Source: Gammaproteobacteria bacterium (GTDB lineage Bacteria > Pseudomonadota > Gammaproteobacteria > Pseudomonadales > Ketobacteraceae). Taken from it: a stretch of 64,000 bases of DNA. Each line of letters opens with the position of its first letter. Position 1 is the stretch's first letter. Below are positions 49,651-59,265 of this stretch, piece after piece. The notes under the pieces were generated by a model that ran no database searches, had not been told where the DNA came from, and saw only the letters and a list, made by a program, of their open reading frames with translations. The stretch covers positions 43,510 to 107,509 of the forward strand of contig JABLXQ010000025.1 in the NCBI GenBank assembly GCA_013178375.1, written 5' to 3'. Made by a program: the position numbers and the translations under genes.

Positions 49651-49675
49651 AAAGAAAACCCCGGCGTGCGGGGCC
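49651..49675 (-). terminator. Rho-independent terminator of lysS
   Basis: A 5-bp stem CCCCG/CGGGG (49659-49673), flanked on the minus strand by TTTTCTTT, lies about 10 bp beyond the lysS stop. Confidence 0.7.
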
Positions 49676-49683
49676 TTCCGTTG

Positions 49684-51186
49684 TCACGCCTGGGGGCGCA
49701 TGTGCGGGAACAGGATGACATCGCGGATCGACGGTGAGTCGGTGAACAGCATCACCAGTCGGTCGATGCCAATGCCCTCCCCTGCCGTCGGCGGCAGGCC
49801 GTATTCCAGCGCGGCAATATAATCCGCGTCAAAATGCATGGCCTCGTCATCGCCGGCATCCTTGTCCGCCACCTGTTTCTGGAAGCGCTCGGCCTGATCT
49901 TCCGGATCGTTCAGCTCGGAGAAGCCGTTGGCGATCTCGCGGCCACCGACAAAAAATTCGAAGCGGTCGGTGACGAACGGATTGCTGTCGCTGCGGCGAG
50001 CAAGCGGCGACACTTCGGTGGGGTACTCGGTGATGAAGGTGGGATTCTTCAGCCGGTGCTCCACTGTCTTCTCGAAAATTTCGATCTGCAATTTGCCCAG
50101 GCCGTAGGAATTTTTCACCGGAACACCCAGCTTTGCGCACACGGCTTTTGCAGCGTCCACCGAGGAAATGTTGTCTGGCGTCAGATCCGGATTGAACTGC
50201 AGGATGGAATCGAACACCGACAGGCGCGTGAACGGCGAACCGAAATCGTAGGTCTCGCCCTGGTAGGGAATCTGGGTGGTGCCCAGAATATCCGCCGCCA
50301 GGCTGCGCAGCATGTCTTCGGTGAGGTCCATCAGATCCTTGTAATCCGCGTAGGCCTGGTAGAACTCCAGCATGGTGAATTCGGGATTGTGCCGGGTGGA
50401 CAAACCTTCGTTGCGGAAATTGCGGTTGATTTCGAACACGCGCTCGAAGCCGCCCACCACCAGCCGCTTCAGGTACAGTTCCGGTGCGATGCGCAGGAAC
50501 AGTTCGATATCCAGTGCATTGTGGAAGGTGGTGAAGGGCCGCGCGGTGGCGCCACCGGGGATCACCTGCATCATGGGGGTTTCCACTTCCATGAAGCCAC
50601 GGGTTTTCAGGTAGTCGCGGATGCCGTCCACCACGGCGCTGCGGATGCGGAAGGTGTCGCGCACTTCTTCGTTGACGATGAGGTCAACGTAGCGCTGGCG
50701 GTAACGCATTTCCTGGTCGGACAGGCCCTTGTGTTTGTCCGGCAGCGGACGCAGGGATTTCACCAGGTGTTCGCACTGTTCGATGTTGACGTACAGGTCG
50801 CCCTTGCCGGATTTGCAGAGGGTTCCTGCCACGCCGACGATGTCGCCCAGGTCCCAGGTTTTGATGTCGTCGAGGGTTGCCTCGCTCAGGCCCTTGCGGT
50901 CCACGTACAGCTGGATGCGGCCGCTCATGTCCTGGATCACGATGAAGGCGCCACGGTTGAGCATGACGCGGCCGGCGACGCTGACTTTCAGGTTCAGTTC
51001 AGCCAGTTCTTCCTTGGTTTTTTCGCTGTGCTGTTTCTGCAGGTCACCGCAGTAATGTTCGCGGCGGAAGCCGTTGGGGAATGCGTTGCCCTTCTCGCGC
51101 TTGCGCGCCAGTTTGGCGCGGCGTTCGGCGATGAGTTTATTTTCGTCCTGCTCGGGAGCGGGCGGGGTTTGCTTGTTGTCTGTCAT
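49684..51186 (-). CDS. lysS: Lysyl-tRNA synthetase (class II)
   Basis: Charges tRNA-Lys with lysine. It has 500 residues. The N-terminal OB fold is followed by class II motifs 1 ([10 protein letters not shown]), 2 ([18 protein letters not shown]) and 3 ([13 protein letters not shown]). The last gives the ATP-binding GxGxDR. It starts 14 bp after the prfB stop on the same strand, the common prfB-lysS order. Confidence 0.97.
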   Translation of the reverse strand: MTDNKQTPPAPEQDENKLIAERRAKLARKREKGNAFPNGFRREHYCGDLQKQHSEKTKEELAELNLKVSVAGRVMLNRGAFIVIQDMSGRIQLYVDRKGLSEATLDDIKTWDLGDIVGVAGTLCKSGKGDLYVNIEQCEHLVKSLRPLPDKHKGLSDQEMRYRQRYVDLIVNEEVRDTFRIRSAVVDGIRDYLKTRGFMEVETPMMQVIPGGATARPFTTFHNALDIELFLRIAPELYLKRLVVGGFERVFEINRNFRNEGLSTRHNPEFTMLEFYQAYADYKDLMDLTEDMLRSLAADILGTTQIPYQGETYDFGSPFTRLSVFDSILQFNPDLTPDNISSVDAAKAVCAKLGVPVKNSYGLGKLQIEIFEKTVEHRLKNPTFITEYPTEVSPLARRSDSNPFVTDRFEFFVGGREIANGFSELNDPEDQAERFQKQVADKDAGDDEAMHFDADYIAALEYGLPPTAGEGIGIDRLVMLFTDSPSIRDVILFPHMRPQA

Positions 51187-51200
51187 GATTTGGCCTTTGC

Positions 51201-52296
51201 TTACAAACCTGATTTCAGGCTCGCCTCAATAAATTCATCCAGATCCCCGTCCAGCACGGCACTGGGGTTGGAATTTTCCACACCTGTGCGCAGATCCTTG
51301 ATGCGGGACTGGTCCAGCACGTAGGAGCGAATCTGACTGCCCCAGCCGATGTCGGCCTTGGAGTCTTCCAGCTTCTGCTTTTCGGCGTTCTGTTTCTGCA
51401 CTTCCAGCTCGTACAATTTCGCGCGCAGCTGTTTCATCGCGAAATCCTTGTTCTTGTGCTGCGAACGTTCGGCCTGGCACTGCACGACGGTGTTGGTGGG
51501 AATGTGGGTGATCCGCACGGCGGATTCGGTCCGGTTGACGTGCTGGCCGCCGGCGCCGCTGGCACGGTAGACATCGATGCGCAGGTCAGCGGGATTGATA
51601 TCGATCTCGATGTTGTCGTCGATTTCCGGCGACACGAACACGGACGAGAACGAGGTGTGGCGACGGTTGCCGGAATCGAATGGGGATTTGCGCACCAGGC
51701 GGTGCACGCCGGTTTCGGTCCGCAGCCAGCCGTAAGCGTATTCGCCTTCAAAGCGGATGGTGGCGGATTTGATACCGGCCACTTCACCGTCGGATACTTC
51801 CACCAATTCGGTCTTGAAGCCGCGCCGCTCGCCCCAGCGCAGGAACATGCGCAGCAGCATGCTGGCCCAGTCCTGGGCTTCGGTACCGCCGGAACCGGCC
51901 TGGATATCCAGGTAGCAGTTGTTGGCGTCCATCTTGCCCGAGAACATGCGGCGGAATTCGAGATTGGCCACCTGGGCTTCCAGCTTGTCCAGCTCGGCGG
52001 ACACTTCCTGCACCGTGCCTTCGTCGTTTTCCTCCACCGCCATGTCGAGCAGCTCTTTCATGTCGGCGACGCCGGTCTTGAGCTTCTTCAGGGTGGAGAC
52101 GATCTGGTCCAGCGCGACGCGCTCGCGGCCAAGATCCTGGGCTTTTTCAGGGGTGTTCCAGATGGCGGGGTTTTCCAGTTCGCGGTTTACTTCGTCCAGA
52201 CGCTCGCATTTGAGGTCGTAGTCAAAGATACCCCCTAAGCGCTTCGCCACGCGCATTGAGGTCTTTGATTTTGTTTACGATCGGATTGATTTCCAT
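51201..52296 (-). CDS. prfB: Peptide chain release factor 2, with programmed +1 frameshift
   Basis: Recognises UGA and UAA stop codons. The message starts at ATG 52294-52296 and reads 24 codons to CTT at 52225-52227, where the in-frame TGA is 52222-52224. Shifting by one base at T52224 joins to codon GAC at 52221-52223 and gives a product of 364 residues. The Shine-Dalgarno-like AGGGGG and CTTTGA are exactly the known RF2 frameshift site. The SPF tripeptide anticodon (KSPFDSG) and catalytic GGQ (GAGGQHVNR) are present. It is autoregulatory and precedes lysS. Confidence 0.96.
52222..52240 (-). promoter_or_regulatory. RF2 programmed frameshift site
   Basis: On the minus strand, AGGGGGTATCTTTGAC contains the SD-like AGGGGG, the slippery CTT and the in-frame TGA, identical to the E. 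coli prfB site. When RF2 is scarce the ribosome slips +1 and makes full-length RF2. Confidence 0.95.
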
Positions 52297-52504
52297 GGGC
52301 TTTGCGGATCACTGTGGCAGGGAAAAGGGCGTATTTTACCGGGGGGAAGGGCCCGGTGCCAGCATTGCATGACATTGATTTGTCTTGGTTCTGGCCTGGA
52401 ACCGTCATCGAACCTAAGCCATTTCTTCATCAGACCGCAAAATCGCAGTCACAGGTGTAGGCTAGGTTGAACGGCTTGTCCCCTTTTTGCCTTGAGGATT
52501 TCCC

Positions 52505-54937
52505 ATGACAAGCAATCGACATTTTCGGTTCGGCGCTCTGGCGCTGGCCACTTCATTCGCCCTGAACGGCTGCTATGAACAGGGCAGCAGCCTGCTGGTG
52601 GGCCGCGCCGTATTGCCCGCTGCGACCTTTGCCGACGGCCCCACCTCGGGCCAGCGCCTGGGTGGTGTACCCATCAACGGCCAGCCGGTGCCCTTCGTCG
52701 ACAAGCAGCCCGTGCAGGGCTTTTCCGCCGTGCTGGACAATCATGACGGCAGCTTTCTGGTGATGTCGGACAACGGTTTTGGCGGCATCGAGAACTCCGC
52801 CGACTACAACCTGCGCCTCTACAACATCACGCCGGCATTCAAAACCCGCCAGGGCGGCAACGGCGAGATTACGGTGGGTGATTTCATCGAGCTGAAAGAT
52901 CCCAACAGAAAAATCCCGTTTGCCATCACCCGTCATTTTTCCACAGACCGGACTCTGACCGGCGCGGATTTCGATATTGAATCTGTGCAACGCGCACCCG
53001 ATGGCACGCTCTGGTTCGGCGACGAGTTCGGCCCCTTCCTGCTGCATACCGACGCCAGCGGCGTGGTGCTGGAAGCGCCAATTGCATTGCCGGATTTCAG
53101 CAATCCCGGCCAGTTCATCCGCGCACCGCAGAATCCGTTCCAGGAAGAAGCCAGCGCCATCCGCATCATGAACGCGGTGGCGCATCATGCGGAATCCCAC
53201 GGCAATACGCGCCGGCCGGTGTTTTCGCCCTATCACGTGATGCTGGCAGACAACAACACAGCCAACGATCACTATGCCCGTGGCGCGGCGTCGCCAGCGG
53301 ATCTGCCTGCGGCGGCCAGCGATGTTTTCAGCATTGCTTCCCTGAAAAACGCCGGTTACCCAGTGGTGAGCTGGACCGTCAATGACAAGCCCCGCATGCT
53401 GGAGCTGATGCAGCTGGGCATCAGCGGCATCATCAGTGATCGCCCCGACCTGCTGCTGGAAGCGGTGCAGGAATTCAACGGCGGCCAGTACCTGACAGCA
53501 GAGGGCCTGATCGATATCAGCAAGTTTGACGCCCAGGGCCATCGCGGTGGCCGCAATCTGCGCCCGGAAAACACACTGCCAGCGATGGAAGTGGCGCTGG
53601 ACCATCTGATGGTGACGCTGGAAACCGACAGTGGCATCGCACTGGATGGCGTGCCCATGCTGGCCCACGATCCCTATGTGGAAACCGAGAAATGCCGCAA
53701 GGCCGATGGCAGCGATTTCCCCGCGCCAGTGCTGATCAAAAATCTGAGCGCGGCAGAAATCCAGTCCGGCTTTATCTGCGACAAGCTGTTCCGGGGTGAA
53801 TCCCAGCTGAACGATCTGGCGCTGTCGCCGGTGAGTGTGGCGTTTGCCGCCAGCCGTGGCATTCATCCCTACGCCATGCCGCAACTGCAACAGCTGTTCG
53901 ATTTCGTGGAATCCTACGTTTCCTATTACCGCGACGGCGCTGGCAGCAGTCATCCGCAAGCGGCACTGCGCTGGAAAAACGCAGAACAGGTGCGCTTCAA
54001 TATCGAAACCAAACTCAATCCCCGCAGCGATCAGGACGCCCATGGACTGGTATACAAGGAACGCACCTTCGATCCCGCCACTTTCACCACCGCCATCGCC
54101 GGCCTGATCAGCAGCAACGGCCTCAGCGCCCGCGCCGACGTGCAGAGTTTCGATTTCCGCACCCTGCTGGATGTGCAGGCGCGCTTCCCGGCGATTCGCA
54201 CCGTGTACCTGTTCGGCGATTTCCCGATCTTTGACGGCGCCGATTCCGACGACGGTACCAACATGCAGGATGAAAACGGCGCCAACACGCCCTGGATGGC
54301 AGGCCTGTACTGGCCCTATCGCGCAACCGCGCTGACCTCGCCGTTCAAGGCACAGGGCAGTGGCGGTTTCGAGGGCATGGCACTGACGCAGGACGGCAAA
54401 AAACTGCTGCCGCTGCTGGAAAAACCGCTCGCTGGCAGCAGCGCACGGGAATTGCTGATCCACGAATTCGATCTGGCCAGCAAACAGTACAGCGGGAAAT
54501 TCTACCGCTTCCCGCTGGATGAACGCGGCGCCGCTATCGGTGATTTCATCATGACCGACAAAAAGCACGGCCTGATCATCGAGCGCGACAACACGCAGGG
54601 CGACCTGAACGGCTTCAAGACCGTGCAGGAAATTACCCTGGGCAAATCCGGCGACCTGGTGGAAAAATCTCTGCGGGTGGACCTGATGCAGATCACCGAC
54701 AAGTTCGGGCTGGCACAACCCTCTCAGCCGGGTGATGTGGGTGTGGGCGGTGAAACCTTTGCGTTCCCCTTCGTCACCATCGAGGATCTGGTGCTGATGA
54801 ATCGCGACACATTGGGCGTGATCAACGACAACAACTATCCGTTCAGCGTGGGCCGGCACCCGGGGGCCAGCGCGCCGGATGACAGCGAGTTCATCCTGCT
54901 GAAACTGCCGCCGCAGGCACTGGTGAAAAAGCAGTAA
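52505..54937 (+). CDS. Exported phytase-like / glycerophosphodiester phosphodiesterase composite protein
   Basis: An 810-residue protein with a signal peptide and lipobox-like FALNGC (about residues 18-23), so it may be a lipoprotein. Residues about 35-200 and 615-810 match the two parts of an esterase-like phytase propeller (ADGPTSGQRLGG, SDNGFGG; SGGFEGMALTQDGKKLLPLLE). Between them is a GDPD in unusual order: a C-terminal-type segment (WTVND at W290, SGIISDRPDLL) precedes the N-terminal catalytic segment (GHRGG at H346, ENTLPAMEVAL, LETDSG, AHDP). It could hydrolyse phosphodiesters outside the cell; the substrate is not known. Confidence 0.75.
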   Translation: MTSNRHFRFGALALATSFALNGCYEQGSSLLVGRAVLPAATFADGPTSGQRLGGVPINGQPVPFVDKQPVQGFSAVLDNHDGSFLVMSDNGFGGIENSADYNLRLYNITPAFKTRQGGNGEITVGDFIELKDPNRKIPFAITRHFSTDRTLTGADFDIESVQRAPDGTLWFGDEFGPFLLHTDASGVVLEAPIALPDFSNPGQFIRAPQNPFQEEASAIRIMNAVAHHAESHGNTRRPVFSPYHVMLADNNTANDHYARGAASPADLPAAASDVFSIASLKNAGYPVVSWTVNDKPRMLELMQLGISGIISDRPDLLLEAVQEFNGGQYLTAEGLIDISKFDAQGHRGGRNLRPENTLPAMEVALDHLMVTLETDSGIALDGVPMLAHDPYVETEKCRKADGSDFPAPVLIKNLSAAEIQSGFICDKLFRGESQLNDLALSPVSVAFAASRGIHPYAMPQLQQLFDFVESYVSYYRDGAGSSHPQAALRWKNAEQVRFNIETKLNPRSDQDAHGLVYKERTFDPATFTTAIAGLISSNGLSARADVQSFDFRTLLDVQARFPAIRTVYLFGDFPIFDGADSDDGTNMQDENGANTPWMAGLYWPYRATALTSPFKAQGSGGFEGMALTQDGKKLLPLLEKPLAGSSARELLIHEFDLASKQYSGKFYRFPLDERGAAIGDFIMTDKKHGLIIERDNTQGDLNGFKTVQEITLGKSGDLVEKSLRVDLMQITDKFGLAQPSQPGDVGVGGETFAFPFVTIEDLVLMNRDTLGVINDNNYPFSVGRHPGASAPDDSEFILLKLPPQALVKKQ

Positions 54938-54983
54938 CGGTGGGGGGCTGGCTCTTTTCACGAAAGTCCCGTCCACAAAAAAA

Positions 54984-55013
54984 GGGAGCGTCCATTCAGG
55001 CGCTCCCTTTTTT
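54984..55013. terminator. Bidirectional rho-independent terminator
   Basis: A 7-bp stem GGGAGCG/CGCTCCC with a 10-nt loop, preceded by seven A residues and followed by six T residues, between the convergent ends of the phytase/GDPD gene and the LPEI-repeat gene. Confidence 0.9.
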
Positions 55014-55028
55014 ACTGGCAATACCGGC

Positions 55029-55508
55029 TTACAGATCTTCCAGCACCGCCTTCACCTCCCCTTCCATCCTGAAGGAGAAAATATCCAGCCCCAGTACGCC
55101 CACCTTGAAGGTGTAGCCAAACGGCAGCCGCAGCCGCGCCGGTTTCAACGAAAACTGCAGGTTGACCGGCGCCAGCTCGCGGACGCGCAGATTGTCGAGC
55201 CCGGCGTCCAGCACGATTTTGGGCAGGGATTTCAGCACGGCACTGACACTGATTTCCGGCAATTTTCCCACGCTAAGATTGGCGTTCAGATCGGAACTGG
55301 TTTTGATCTCGGGCAGCTGGGTGATGCCGGCATTCACCGTGGCCTTGATCTCCGGCAGCTTGTCCACGCTCACATTCAGCGTGGAACTGGTTTTGATTTC
55401 CGGCAGGTCGATGCTGAAACTGCCCATGCGAAAATTCAGATCGTTCAGACCCGGCGCCTGATCGCCATCCAGCAGATTGCCCAGATATTCGAACGGATTG
55501 GGTATCAT
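55029..55508 (-). CDS. Unknown protein with LPEI repeats
   Basis: A 159-residue protein. Five short repeats with the core LPEI or LPKI start at residues 35, 51, 65, 83 and 95, spaced 16, 14, 18 and 12 residues, all even, as expected for successive strands with alternating side chains. The C-terminal part (about 110-159) is also beta-like. No signal peptide, cysteine or known domain is seen. It starts 13 bp before the stop of the GlxA-type regulator on the same strand, so the pair may be cotranscribed. Its function is unknown. Confidence 0.6.
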   Translation of the reverse strand: MIPNPFEYLGNLLDGDQAPGLNDLNFRMGSFSIDLPEIKTSSTLNVSVDKLPEIKATVNAGITQLPEIKTSSDLNANLSVGKLPEISVSAVLKSLPKIVLDAGLDNLRVRELAPVNLQFSLKPARLRLPFGYTFKVGVLGLDIFSFRMEGEVKAVLEDL

Positions 55509-55535
55509 GTTGGTCTCTCCCTGGTTGTCTACCTG

Positions 55536-56522
55536 TTAATCCACGATATGCTTGGAAAACCGCCCCCGGTATTCACGCGGCGATAATCCCACCTTGCGCT
55601 TGAACATCTTGGAAAACGAACTCACGTCCTCATAGCCGATATTCTGCGTGATTTCGGCGATGGTCTGCTTGCTGGTTTCCAGCAGGCGCTTGGCCATCTC
55701 GATGCGCACCGTTTGCAAATAGGCCAGCGGCGATTCACCGGTGGCGGACTTGAAACGGCGGATCAGCGTGCGCGGACTCATGGCCTTCTCTTCCGCCAGC
55801 CAGGCCAGGGAAAAATCCTCGGCATGATGTTCGTCGATCCATTCCTGGATCGAGCGGATGGCATCGTCATTGTGGTACTTGTTCTGGTTCGACGCGAAAT
55901 AGGTAAGCTGGGATGCGCGCCCTGCGTCCAGCACCATCGCCTTGGCGGACTCGATGGCAGTCTCGTGATCGATATAGAGTTCGATCAGGTACAACCCCAT
56001 GTCGAACCAGGCAGTGCCGCCGCCGGAACAGAAAATGCGGCCGTCGGTGGTAATCAGCTGCTCCGGCACCAGATTCACCTGCGGGTAACGTTTGCGGAAA
56101 CGCTCGGCGTGAGCCCAGTGGGTGGTAGCCTTGCGGCCATCGAGCAGGCCCGCCTCTGCCAGGAAAAATGCGCCGGTGCAGTTGCTGACGATCTGGGTGC
56201 CGCGTTCGTAATAATGTTGCAGTAGCGCCACCAGATCGCGATTGCGCGCCAGTGCCTTGTCCACGTCACCACCGATGCTGGGCACCAGCACCACATCGGG
56301 CTGGCCGATCTGGTCAAAACGGCAGTCTGCCTGCAGCACCAGATTGTTCAGGCAGCGGATCGAATGGCCGTCCGGGGTCGCCAGTTGCACGCGGAATTTC
56401 GGCGCCAGGCTTTTGCCCTGGAAATAATTCCAGGCGGTGCCCGCCGTGGACAGCAGATCGATGACGCCGACAATGGAGGTGGCAAACGCATAGTCAAAAC
56501 CGAGGATGGAAACCTGGATCAT
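55536..56522 (-). CDS. GlxA family transcriptional regulator (DJ-1/PfpI + AraC HTH)
   Basis: A 328-residue regulator. The N-terminal DJ-1/PfpI-like domain (about 1-170, with VPSIGGD and IVSNCTGAFFLAEAGLLDGRKATTHW) binds an unknown ligand and keeps a cysteine in the SNCTGAF elbow; the C-terminal AraC double HTH (about 220-320, FSLAWLAEEKAMSPRTLIRRFK, IAEITQNIGYEDVSSFSKMF) binds DNA. The ATG at 56522 opens MIQVSILGFDYAFA; GTG 56531 is possible. It is divergent from the acyl-CoA dehydrogenase gene across 135 bp and may control that trio. Confidence 0.88.
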   Translation of the reverse strand: MIQVSILGFDYAFATSIVGVIDLLSTAGTAWNYFQGKSLAPKFRVQLATPDGHSIRCLNNLVLQADCRFDQIGQPDVVLVPSIGGDVDKALARNRDLVALLQHYYERGTQIVSNCTGAFFLAEAGLLDGRKATTHWAHAERFRKRYPQVNLVPEQLITTDGRIFCSGGGTAWFDMGLYLIELYIDHETAIESAKAMVLDAGRASQLTYFASNQNKYHNDDAIRSIQEWIDEHHAEDFSLAWLAEEKAMSPRTLIRRFKSATGESPLAYLQTVRIEMAKRLLETSKQTIAEITQNIGYEDVSSFSKMFKRKVGLSPREYRGRFSKHIVD

Positions 56523-56657
56523 GGGTGTCACATTCAGCCAAAAACAAGTCGGAAACGACGATTACACAGTTTGACAGCGGATGCAAACATTGCCAAACCT
56601 TTCGCTACCCTCAAGCAAGGCCGTTACCGCAAGGCCCGCAACCCGAAGGACGCCTCC

Positions 56658-58451
56658 ATGTTGCTGATTCCCCGTCAGGATCTTGATTTCATTCTGTTTG
56701 ACCTGCTGCAAGCCGGTTCGCTGCTGCACTACCCGCGCTACCAGGACCACAGCCTGGACACGTTCAGCCAATCCATCGACACCGCCACCCAGATCGCCGA
56801 GCGCTATTTTGCGCCGCACAATCATCTGGCGGACGAAAAGGAACCCTGGTTTGACGGCGAAAAGGTGCACACGATTCCGGAAGTGAAGGCGGCGTTTCAT
56901 CATTTTGTAGACTCCGGCCTGCTCAACGCGCGGCAGGATTATGAGGACGGCGGCATGCAGTTACCCGCCACCATCGCAGCGGCCTGCACGGCGCAGATCA
57001 CGGCAGCGAATCCCTCCACCGCCGGCTATCCGTTTCTCACCATGGCGGCGGCAAACCTGATCACGCATTTCGCCAGTGCCGCGCTGCAGCAGAAATATCT
57101 GCCGTTGATGCGCAGCGGCAAGGCCACCGGCACCATGGCGCTGACCGAACCGGACGTGGGTTCGTCACTGGCAGATATCAAAACCGCCGCCACGCCCACC
57201 GCTCAAGGCCACTACCTGATTCGCGGCCACAAAATGTTTATCTCCGGCGGCGATCACGATCTGACGGACAACATCGTGCATCTGGTGCTGGCGCGCGTCA
57301 AAGGCGCTCCGGCAGGTGTGAAAGGCATTTCGCTGTTCCTGGTGCCCAAGTGGCTGGTGGATGACAACGGCCAGCCGCAACAACGCAACGACGTGGCACT
57401 GGCAGGCCTGCTGCACAAGATGGGATATCGCGGCACTACATCGACCGTGCTGAATTTCGGCGAGAAAGATCAGTGCGTTGGCTACCTGATCGGCGAGGCC
57501 CACGCCGGCCTGAAATACATGTTCATGATGATGAATGAAGCACGCATCGGCGTGGGTCTGGGTGCGGCGGTGATCGGTTATCGCGGCTATGTGGAATCGC
57601 TGGCGTATGCGCGGGAACGGCCGCAGGGTCGTCATCCCGGCAACAAGGATTCGAACTCGGCGCCGATTCCGATCATCGAACACGCCGACGTGAAGCGCAT
57701 GTTGCTGGCGCAGAAAGTCTATGCCGAGGGCGCGCTGGCGCTGTGCCTGTATGCCAGCACGCTGGTGGACAAGCTTGAAAACAGCAGCGATGACAGCGAG
57801 CGCAACAACGCACGGGAACTGCTGGATCTGATCACGCCCGTCGTCAAATCCTGGCCGGCGGAATTCGGCTGCAAGGCCAATGAACTGGCGATCCAGGTGC
57901 TAGGTGGCTGCGGCTACACGCGGGAATATCCGGTGGAACAGTGCTATCGCGACAACCGCCTGAATCCGATTCACGAAGGCACTCATGGCATCCAGGCGCT
58001 GGACCTGCTGGGTCGCAAATTGTGGCAGAACGGCAGCGCCGGCCTGAAACAGCTGGGCCGGGAAATCATAACAACCATCGCCCGGGCCAGCGCCGTGCCG
58101 GAACTGCAGCACGAAGCCAAAGCGCTGCAGGACGCGCTGCAGCTGGTCACCGCACTCACCGGCACACTGGGCCAACAATTGCAGACCAAGGGCCCGGATA
58201 TCGCGCTGGCAAACGCGTCGGTGTTTCTCAGCCTCACCGGCCATATTGTTGTGGGCTGGATATGGCTGTGGCAAGCTACGGTCGCTCACGAAAAACTGCA
58301 GCAGGATCCCACCAATGCCGGATTTTACAAGGGCAAACTGCAGGCCTGTCGCTACTTCTTCCGCTGGGAACTGCCGCAGATCCAGCACTGGAACCAGTTG
58401 CTGCAATCAGAAGACGACACCTGCCGCACCATGCAGAACGATTTTTTCTAA
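56658..58451 (+). CDS. Acyl-CoA dehydrogenase, long DmdC-like type
   Basis: A 597-residue acyl-CoA dehydrogenase of the group that includes 3-methylmercaptopropionyl-CoA dehydrogenase, larger than the usual 380 residues because of a C-terminal extension. FAD-binding ALTEPDVGSSLADIKT, ISGGDHDLTDNIVHLVLAR and the catalytic region IHEGTHGIQALDLLGRKL are present. AAGGA lies 8 nt before the ATG at 56658. It is followed by a crotonase and an oxidoreductase gene. The substrate cannot be given. Confidence 0.88.
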   Translation: MLLIPRQDLDFILFDLLQAGSLLHYPRYQDHSLDTFSQSIDTATQIAERYFAPHNHLADEKEPWFDGEKVHTIPEVKAAFHHFVDSGLLNARQDYEDGGMQLPATIAAACTAQITAANPSTAGYPFLTMAAANLITHFASAALQQKYLPLMRSGKATGTMALTEPDVGSSLADIKTAATPTAQGHYLIRGHKMFISGGDHDLTDNIVHLVLARVKGAPAGVKGISLFLVPKWLVDDNGQPQQRNDVALAGLLHKMGYRGTTSTVLNFGEKDQCVGYLIGEAHAGLKYMFMMMNEARIGVGLGAAVIGYRGYVESLAYARERPQGRHPGNKDSNSAPIPIIEHADVKRMLLAQKVYAEGALALCLYASTLVDKLENSSDDSERNNARELLDLITPVVKSWPAEFGCKANELAIQVLGGCGYTREYPVEQCYRDNRLNPIHEGTHGIQALDLLGRKLWQNGSAGLKQLGREIITTIARASAVPELQHEAKALQDALQLVTALTGTLGQQLQTKGPDIALANASVFLSLTGHIVVGWIWLWQATVAHEKLQQDPTNAGFYKGKLQACRYFFRWELPQIQHWNQLLQSEDDTCRTMQNDFF

Positions 58452-58484
58452 CGGCCATTGCGCCACTTTTTTACAGAGGAATTT

Positions 58485-59264
58485 ATGGAACACGTCAAAG
58501 TCAGTCAGGAAGGCCACGTTCTTGTCATCTACATCGACCGCGCCGAAAAATACAACGCACTGTCCCCCGCGATCTATCACGCCATTGGCAAGGCACTGAA
58601 GCGGCTGAACGATGATCCCGAATTGCGCGTTGCCGTATTGCATGCCGCCGGCAAACATTTCACTGCTGGCGTGGAACTGGATCTGTGGGCGCCGATTTTC
58701 GGCAGCGGCTCCGCCTTCCCGGTGCAGGCTGACGAGATCGATCCGATGGGCCTCACCGGCCCGCGCCACACCAAGCCCCTGATCATCGCCGTGCAGGGTT
58801 ACTGCTTCACCTGGGGCGTGGAAATCCTGCTCAACACCGAAATCCGCATCGCCGCTCGCGATACGCAATTCCAGATGCTGGAAGTGCAGCGCGGCCTGTA
58901 TCCCTGCGGTGGCGCCACGCTGCGTCTGCCGAAGGAAGCAGGCTGGGGCAACGCCCATAAAGTGCTGCTCACCGGCGAACGCTGGAGCGCCGAGGAAGCC
59001 TACCGCTGGGGCATGGTGCAGGAGCTGGTGGAACCGGGCGAGCAGTTCAACAAGGCCATGGAATACGCGCAGAAGATTGCTGATTGCGCCCCGCTGGGCG
59101 TGCAGGGTCTGCTGAAATCCACCCGCACTGCCGAGACGGAAGATCACGACACAGCGGTGAACCAGATGTTTGTGGATCTGGTGCCGGTGATGAAAAGTGA
59201 AGACGCGGCTGAAGGCGTGAAATCCTTTGTCGAGCGACGCAAAGCTGTGTTCAAGGGGAAATAA
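58485..59264 (+). CDS. Enoyl-CoA hydratase/crotonase family protein
   Basis: A 259-residue crotonase fold. The oxyanion-hole segments are AAGKHFTAGVELDLW and QGYCFTWGVEILLNTE, and the two catalytic glutamates of hydratases appear conserved, one in WGVEILL and one in MLEVQRGLYPCGG. AGAGGA lies before the ATG at 58485. It starts 33 bp after the acyl-CoA dehydrogenase, whose product it could hydrate. Its specificity is unknown. Confidence 0.88.
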   Translation: MEHVKVSQEGHVLVIYIDRAEKYNALSPAIYHAIGKALKRLNDDPELRVAVLHAAGKHFTAGVELDLWAPIFGSGSAFPVQADEIDPMGLTGPRHTKPLIIAVQGYCFTWGVEILLNTEIRIAARDTQFQMLEVQRGLYPCGGATLRLPKEAGWGNAHKVLLTGERWSAEEAYRWGMVQELVEPGEQFNKAMEYAQKIADCAPLGVQGLLKSTRTAETEDHDTAVNQMFVDLVPVMKSEDAAEGVKSFVERRKAVFKGK

Positions 59265-59265
59265 C

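Noticed and set aside
52222..52224. In-frame TGA near the start of prfB, suggesting a broken gene
   Set aside because: It is the normal programmed frameshift site of RF2, with an intact SD-like AGGGGG and CTTTGA.
52387..52403. GGTTC/GAACC inverted pair upstream of the phytase/GDPD gene as another AGAACC operator
   Set aside because: The stem is only 5 bp with a 7-nt spacer and lacks the full AGAACC half-sites, so it does not clearly belong to the 31024-31226 group.
52553..55021. An 822-codon open frame antisense to the phytase/GDPD gene
   Set aside because: It shadows the composite gene; its sequence has no domain, while the opposite strand carries catalytic motifs.
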